A stretch of DNA of 10,398 bases from CAZNYN01 sp964422205 (GTDB taxonomy: Bacteria; Synergistota; Synergistia; Synergistales; Synergistaceae), in contig CAYRAI010000055.1 in assembly GCA_964422205.1 (NCBI GenBank), positions 1 through 10,398 of the forward strand, read 5' to 3'. The notes below the pieces were generated by a model, which worked only from the letters and a program-made list of their open reading frames with translations, made no database searches and was not told where the DNA came from. Within the stretch, counting starts at the first letter, position 1. The number at the start of each line of letters is the position of its first letter. The position numbers and the translations under genes were made by a program. Positions 7,956-10,398 of the stretch are shown piece by piece.

Positions 7956-8023
7956 GTCTCTAAAGCATAGCCGATGGTCGGCATTAGAGACTAAAGCAAA
8001 AATGCAAAACGGCTTCAGTTTTT
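7956..8023. repeat. Nested inverted repeats in the divergent control region
   Basis: GTCTCTAA (7956-7963) is the exact inverse of TTAGAGAC (7984-7991). The match extends to 10 of 11 bases with 7964-7966 and 7981-7983. Inside it, GCCGA (7970-7974) and TCGGC (7978-7982) form an alternative small hairpin. ACTAAAGC (7990-7997) can pair, with one mismatch, with GCTTCAGT (8012-8019), which starts a run of five T. CTAAAGC occurs twice, at 7960-7966 and 7991-7997. The arms share bases, so the hairpins compete. It may be an operator, a leader-RNA switch or an old terminator; the sequence does not decide. Confidence 0.55.
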
Positions 8024-8050
8024 AATAACCCCCGGAAATATCGCTGTTTT

Positions 8051-8096
8051 ATACGTATTTTTACAATTAAATAAAATTTTAATCAACACTACGTAT
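8051..8096. repeat. Pair of TACGTAT motifs upstream of the regulator gene, possible operator sites
   Basis: ATACGTAT (8051-8058, a perfect palindrome) and TACGTAT (8090-8096) lie 38 bp apart centre to centre. The second reaches the -35 region of the candidate promoter for the gene at 8158. Lrp/AsnC proteins often autoregulate from repeated weak palindromes in AT-rich DNA, so binding sites are plausible, but short palindromes in such DNA also arise by chance. Confidence 0.3.
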
Positions 8097-8124
8097 GAGA
8101 AATTTCTTCTTTTGAACATATAAT
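8095..8124 (+). promoter_or_regulatory. Candidate promoter of the Lrp-type regulator/radical SAM unit
   Basis: A perfect -10 TATAAT (8119-8124) with a weak -35 ATGAGA (8095-8100, four of six consensus) at 18-bp spacing. Transcription would start near 8131, leaving a short leader with GGAGGGAT (8141-8148) before the ATG at 8158. If this is the promoter, the inverted repeats at 7956-8023 are upstream DNA and not in the transcript. Confidence 0.55.
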
Positions 8125-8157
8125 AGAAGAACTACGACGCGGAGGGATCTTCCTGAA

Positions 8158-8634
8158 ATGGATTTTAGAAAAGTAACATTAGACTCAACAGACTGGAATA
8201 TACTGAAAGAGCTGCAAAAAAATGCAAGAGCCCCCTTCACCGATATAGGACAGAAGGTTGGGCTGACAGGCCCTGCCGTAAGAGACAGAATAAAAGACAT
8301 GGAAGAATTCGGCATAATAGACGGCTACCGTGCAGTCCTCAACTACTCCATGCTCGGCCGCGGCATAAGAGCCATAATAGAGCTCCGCGTAAAAATGCTC
8401 CACGACGACTGCAACCTTGACGCAAAAACATTGGAACTCTGCGCCTCCACACCTGAAATAATCAGATACTGGAACGTCACAGGCGAAGTAAGCTACATAA
8501 TGGAAGCCGTACTGACATCCACAAGAGAGCTTGAACGCCTCATCACAAAATTCAGCTCCTTAGGATACTTCACAACGACATACCTTGTGCTTGACACTGC
8601 GTGCGAAAAATCCTTCGAAAACGGCAAAGAATAA
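8158..8634 (+). CDS. Lrp/AsnC-family transcriptional regulator
   Basis: A 158-residue cytoplasmic DNA-binding protein of normal length for the family. The N-terminal helix-turn-helix (about 8-58) has the family pattern LDSTDWNILKELQKNAR, then DIGQKVGLTGPAVRDRI and GIIDGYRAVLN. The C-terminal RAM/AsnC effector domain (about 68-150) has alternating strands and helices including TPEIIRYWNVTGEVSYIMEA and a final TTYLVLD strand. Family members often respond to amino acids and form dimers to octamers. In the usual G-x-x-D-Y turn of the RAM domain the aspartate appears to be replaced by serine (TGEVSY), which might alter ligand binding; this is inference. The start is supported by GGAGGGAT (8141-8148). 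The stop is one base before the next gene's ATG. It resembles a regulator more than the Lrp-like siroheme decarboxylases. Ligand and targets are unknown. Confidence 0.92.
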   Translation: MDFRKVTLDSTDWNILKELQKNARAPFTDIGQKVGLTGPAVRDRIKDMEEFGIIDGYRAVLNYSMLGRGIRAIIELRVKMLHDDCNLDAKTLELCASTPEIIRYWNVTGEVSYIMEAVLTSTRELERLITKFSSLGYFTTTYLVLDTACEKSFENGKE

Positions 8635-8635
8635 A

Positions 8636-9916
8636 ATGACGCGTCACATCTCCATGAGAGAGCTCCTCTCCCTTACAGGCAAAAAAATATTGGGAATCAA
8701 TCCGCCGGTGGAAGACTTCGCCTTCTTCGACCTCTGGTCAAAGCCAGTAGGCATACTCTACCTCCTGCAGAAAATGAGAGAAAACAAAAATGAAATATCA
8801 TTTATAGACATGATACATGAAGCTTCATGCGGCAAAAAAACCTTCGGACGTGAAAAAATATCCTCCGCAGAAATAGACAAGCCGCAAGTTTACAGCGCAA
8901 TACAAAGAAAATACCACAGATTTGGGCTGAGCGGCGAGCAACTGACAAAACGCCTGCGCTCCATGGAAAAACCAGACATAATATTCCTCACCTCCGTAAT
9001 GACATACTGGTACGGCGGAGTAAAACACACAATAGAGACAGTGAAAAAAGAACTCCCCTATACACCGGTAATACTCGGAGGAATATACGCGCGCCTCTGC
9101 CCCGAACACGCCTCCTCCCTCGGAGCAGACATGACAGTCACCGAAAACTGGGAGCCCGATGCGGCAATGCCTGCAATGGACTTGTACGGCACACTGCCAT
9201 ACGGAGTTACAATGACATCCTTCGGCTGCCCTCTTGCCTGTGACTACTGTGCCTCACACGTCCTCTGGAACAGATACAGAAGACGTCCCCTTGACGAAGT
9301 CCTCAAAGAAATAGACTTCCAATACCAGCTTGGAGCGCGGGACTTCGCATTTTACGACGATGCACTTCTCATAGACAAAGAAAACTACTTCTACCCAATG
9401 TGCGGAGAGATAAGAAAAAAATACAAAGGCGAAATACGCCTGCACACCCCGAACGGACTCCACGTAAGACAGATAGACAAAAAATGCGCCGAGACGATGA
9501 AAGAGAGCGGACTTTTAACAATCCGCCTCTCACTTGAAAGCATAGACCCCGAAATAGCCCGCACAAGCAGCGGAAAAGTCGCGCGCGAAGAGTACGCCTC
9601 CGCGGTAAAGCTCCTGCTTGCCTCTGGCTACACAAGCTCCGACTGCGAGACCTACATACTGCTCGGACTTCCGGGACAGAGCATAGAATCCGTCAAAGAA
9701 ACCATAAACTTCGTACACGAATCCGGAGGCAAACCAAAGCTCGCGGAATTCTCCCCAATCCCGGGAACAAAATCCTTTGAAGAGGCGGCAAAGAAACTTC
9801 CAGCTCTTAAAACTGAACCTCTGCTTCAAAACAACTCCGTTTACTCCTCCTGGATATCGGGCGAAATAAAACCGGAAATACTTCAGGAACTCAAAGACTG
9901 TGCAAGAGGAAGATAA
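8636..9916 (+). CDS. Radical SAM protein with an N-terminal cobalamin-binding-like domain, substrate unknown
   Basis: 426 residues from the ATG at 8636, one base after the regulator's stop. An upstream TTG in the same frame (8585) lies inside the regulator gene and is rejected. There is no good ribosome binding site of its own, so translation is probably coupled. Residues about 16-165 resemble a B12-binding Rossmann-like domain: an ILGINPP start, a degenerate DMIH (58-61) where DxHxxG is expected, FLTSVMTYW, and ILGG (146-149). The radical SAM core (about 190-370) has the 4Fe-4S motif C198-x3-C202-x2-C205 (CPLACDYC), then FAFYDDALL, LSLESIDP, and LLGLPGQ near 345. PIPGT follows at about residue 378. 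This suggests SAM cleavage to a 5'-deoxyadenosyl radical; cobalamin binding is doubtful. Members act in methylation, cyclisation, methylthiolation and other reactions. Substrate cannot be inferred here. Confidence 0.9.
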   Translation: MTRHISMRELLSLTGKKILGINPPVEDFAFFDLWSKPVGILYLLQKMRENKNEISFIDMIHEASCGKKTFGREKISSAEIDKPQVYSAIQRKYHRFGLSGEQLTKRLRSMEKPDIIFLTSVMTYWYGGVKHTIETVKKELPYTPVILGGIYARLCPEHASSLGADMTVTENWEPDAAMPAMDLYGTLPYGVTMTSFGCPLACDYCASHVLWNRYRRRPLDEVLKEIDFQYQLGARDFAFYDDALLIDKENYFYPMCGEIRKKYKGEIRLHTPNGLHVRQIDKKCAETMKESGLLTIRLSLESIDPEIARTSSGKVAREEYASAVKLLLASGYTSSDCETYILLGLPGQSIESVKETINFVHESGGKPKLAEFSPIPGTKSFEEAAKKLPALKTEPLLQNNSVYSSWISGEIKPEILQELKDCARGR

Positions 9917-10078
9917 AAAAACGCGGCAAAATTATAAAAAAATCAAGCACTTGAAGCTGTAAATATAAAAAATATAGAGTCATGTAAAAGCTGATATAAA
10001 GCTAAAAGAAAGCCATTTAAATCGTACACTAACCCGTGTGTCCTAACGAGAAAATGCGAAAAAAGTTAAAAAAAGTAG
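9917..10078 (+). other. A-rich spacer between the radical SAM gene and the rRNA promoter
   Basis: No gene or GC-rich hairpin followed by a U-run was found, so no intrinsic terminator for the radical SAM gene is evident. The stretch has several A-tracts and a weak promoter-like pair, TTGAAG (9951-9956) and TATAGA (9973-9978) at 16-bp spacing. That pair could be an extra upstream rRNA promoter, but each hexamer matches only four of six consensus bases. Phased A-tracts at 10051-10054, 10059-10064 and 10068-10074 border the main promoter and look like an UP element. Confidence 0.5.
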
Positions 10079-10107
10079 TTGACGAAGTTCCAAAAGGGTA
10101 GTATACT
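10079..10107 (+). promoter_or_regulatory. rRNA operon promoter
   Basis: TTGACG (10079-10084) and TATACT (10102-10107), each five of six to consensus, are separated by the optimal 17 bp. A-tracts lie directly upstream. The C-rich stretch after the -10 (TCCCCC) would be the discriminator, with a start near 10114. The 16S gene begins about 240 nt downstream, a usual leader length. GC-rich discriminators are typical of stringently controlled rRNA promoters in proteobacteria; whether that holds here is inference. Confidence 0.88.
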
Positions 10108-10113
10108 TCCCCC

Positions 10114-10350
10114 TGTTGCGCTTGAGGGCGCGGCCTTCGGGCCGAAAACAAAAGCGCAAGATGCACCATGACAGACGAATAAAGGTAAAGCGAAAGGGAA
10201 CTCAAATTTTCGGAGGCGAGTTCAAAATTCAAGCAAAGCGAGCCTTCCCCTCGGTAGGCGAAGTGAGCTTGAGTGGATAGAAACAAAAAGCTAGCGACTG
10301 AGGCTTTCATGAGACCCAGCGGAATCATGAAAAGTAAAGCACACCAGAAT
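10114..10350 (+). other. Structured leader of the rRNA transcript
   Basis: Transcribed spacer between promoter and 16S. Visible stems: TTGCGCTT (10116-10123) with AAGCGCAA (10152-10159), enclosing CGGCC-TTCG-GGCCG (10131-10144), a stable UUCG tetraloop hairpin; GAACTC (10198-10203) with GAGTTC (10218-10223); TCAAGC (10229-10234) with GCTTGA (10267-10272), enclosing GCCT/AGGC (10242-10245, 10256-10259); and TTTCATGA (10305-10312) with TCATGAAA (10325-10332). Such leaders commonly serve antitermination and RNase III processing. I did not find a convincing boxA. The pairing partner for 16S excision would lie beyond the window. Confidence 0.7.
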
Positions 10351-10398
10351 CAAACGGAGAGTTTGATCCTGGCTCAGGACGAACGCTGGCGGCGTGCT
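10351..10398 (+). rRNA. 16S ribosomal RNA, 5' end (partial)
   Basis: AGAGTTTGATCCTGGCTCAG (10358-10377) is the universal 27F site at E. coli positions 8-27, followed by GACGAACGCTGGCGGCGTGCT to the window edge. Back-counting from position 8 puts the mature 5' end near 10351. Only about 48 of ~1,500 bases are visible, too few to name the phylum. This is presumably the first gene of an rRNA operon. Confidence 0.97.

Noticed and set aside
8585..8635. Upstream TTG start for the radical SAM gene
   Set aside because: It would overlap the regulator by 50 bases and the extra 17 residues do not resemble the family start; the ATG at 8636 directly after the regulator stop fits better.
8158..9916. AhbA/AhbB-type siroheme decarboxylase plus radical SAM heme-biosynthesis pair
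   Set aside because: Lrp-like siroheme decarboxylases also sit beside radical SAM genes, but this protein has the standard Lrp helix-turn-helix sequence and only one copy is present. The radical SAM protein has a B12-binding-like domain that AhbC and AhbD do not have.
10029..10328. Minus-strand 99-codon frame over the rRNA promoter and leader
   Set aside because: It overlaps a near-consensus rRNA promoter and structured leader and has no supporting start signals.
1..10398. CRISPR array, insertion sequence, tRNA gene or prophage remnant
   Set aside because: I saw no regularly spaced repeats, transposase motifs, terminal inverted repeats, tRNA cloverleaf or phage genes on either strand.

Overview
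The window is bacterial. It holds most of a kdpABCDE potassium-uptake operon on the + strand, a small convergent gene, a two-gene unit made of an Lrp/AsnC-type regulator and a radical SAM protein, and the promoter, leader and first ~48 bases of a 16S rRNA gene. GC content looks intermediate. The 3' half uses many AGA/AGG, ATA and AAA codons, which would suit Synergistota or a similar lineage, but 48 bases of 16S cannot fix the phylum, so that is only a guess.

Positions 1-7562: kdpA (5' end cut off by the window edge), kdpB, kdpC, kdpD and kdpE run in one direction with gaps of 15-33 nt or an overlap (kdpD/kdpE overlap by 8 nt). KdpA, KdpB and KdpC form the high-affinity K+-importing P-type ATPase. 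KdpD is the membrane histidine kinase and KdpE the OmpR-type response regulator expected to switch the operon on when K+ is scarce. The proteins look intact and carry the expected catalytic residues. The operon promoter and any kdpF lie upstream of the window.

Positions 7588-7910: a GC-rich hairpin separates kdpE from a small gene on the minus strand. That gene encodes a 71-residue protein with one C-terminal membrane segment and a very strong ribosome binding site. I do not recognise it.

Positions 7875-8157: a divergent intergenic region with a nested inverted-repeat structure, a repeated TACGTAT motif and candidate promoters on both strands.

Positions 8158-9916: an Lrp/AsnC-family regulator, then after one base a radical SAM protein with a degenerate cobalamin-binding-like N-terminal domain. 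They are almost certainly co-transcribed. The radical SAM substrate is unknown.

Positions 9917-10398: an A-rich spacer, a near-consensus rRNA promoter (TTGACG, 17 bp, TATACT) preceded by phased A-tracts, a ~240-nt structured leader with a UUCG-capped hairpin, and the start of 16S rRNA.

Most of the window is familiar biology. The best leads are the regulator/radical SAM pair with its structured divergent control region, the unidentified small membrane protein, a c-di-AMP-binding-like motif in KdpD, and a marked drift in coding-strand base composition along co-directional genes. I do not see a clear previously undescribed multi-gene system.
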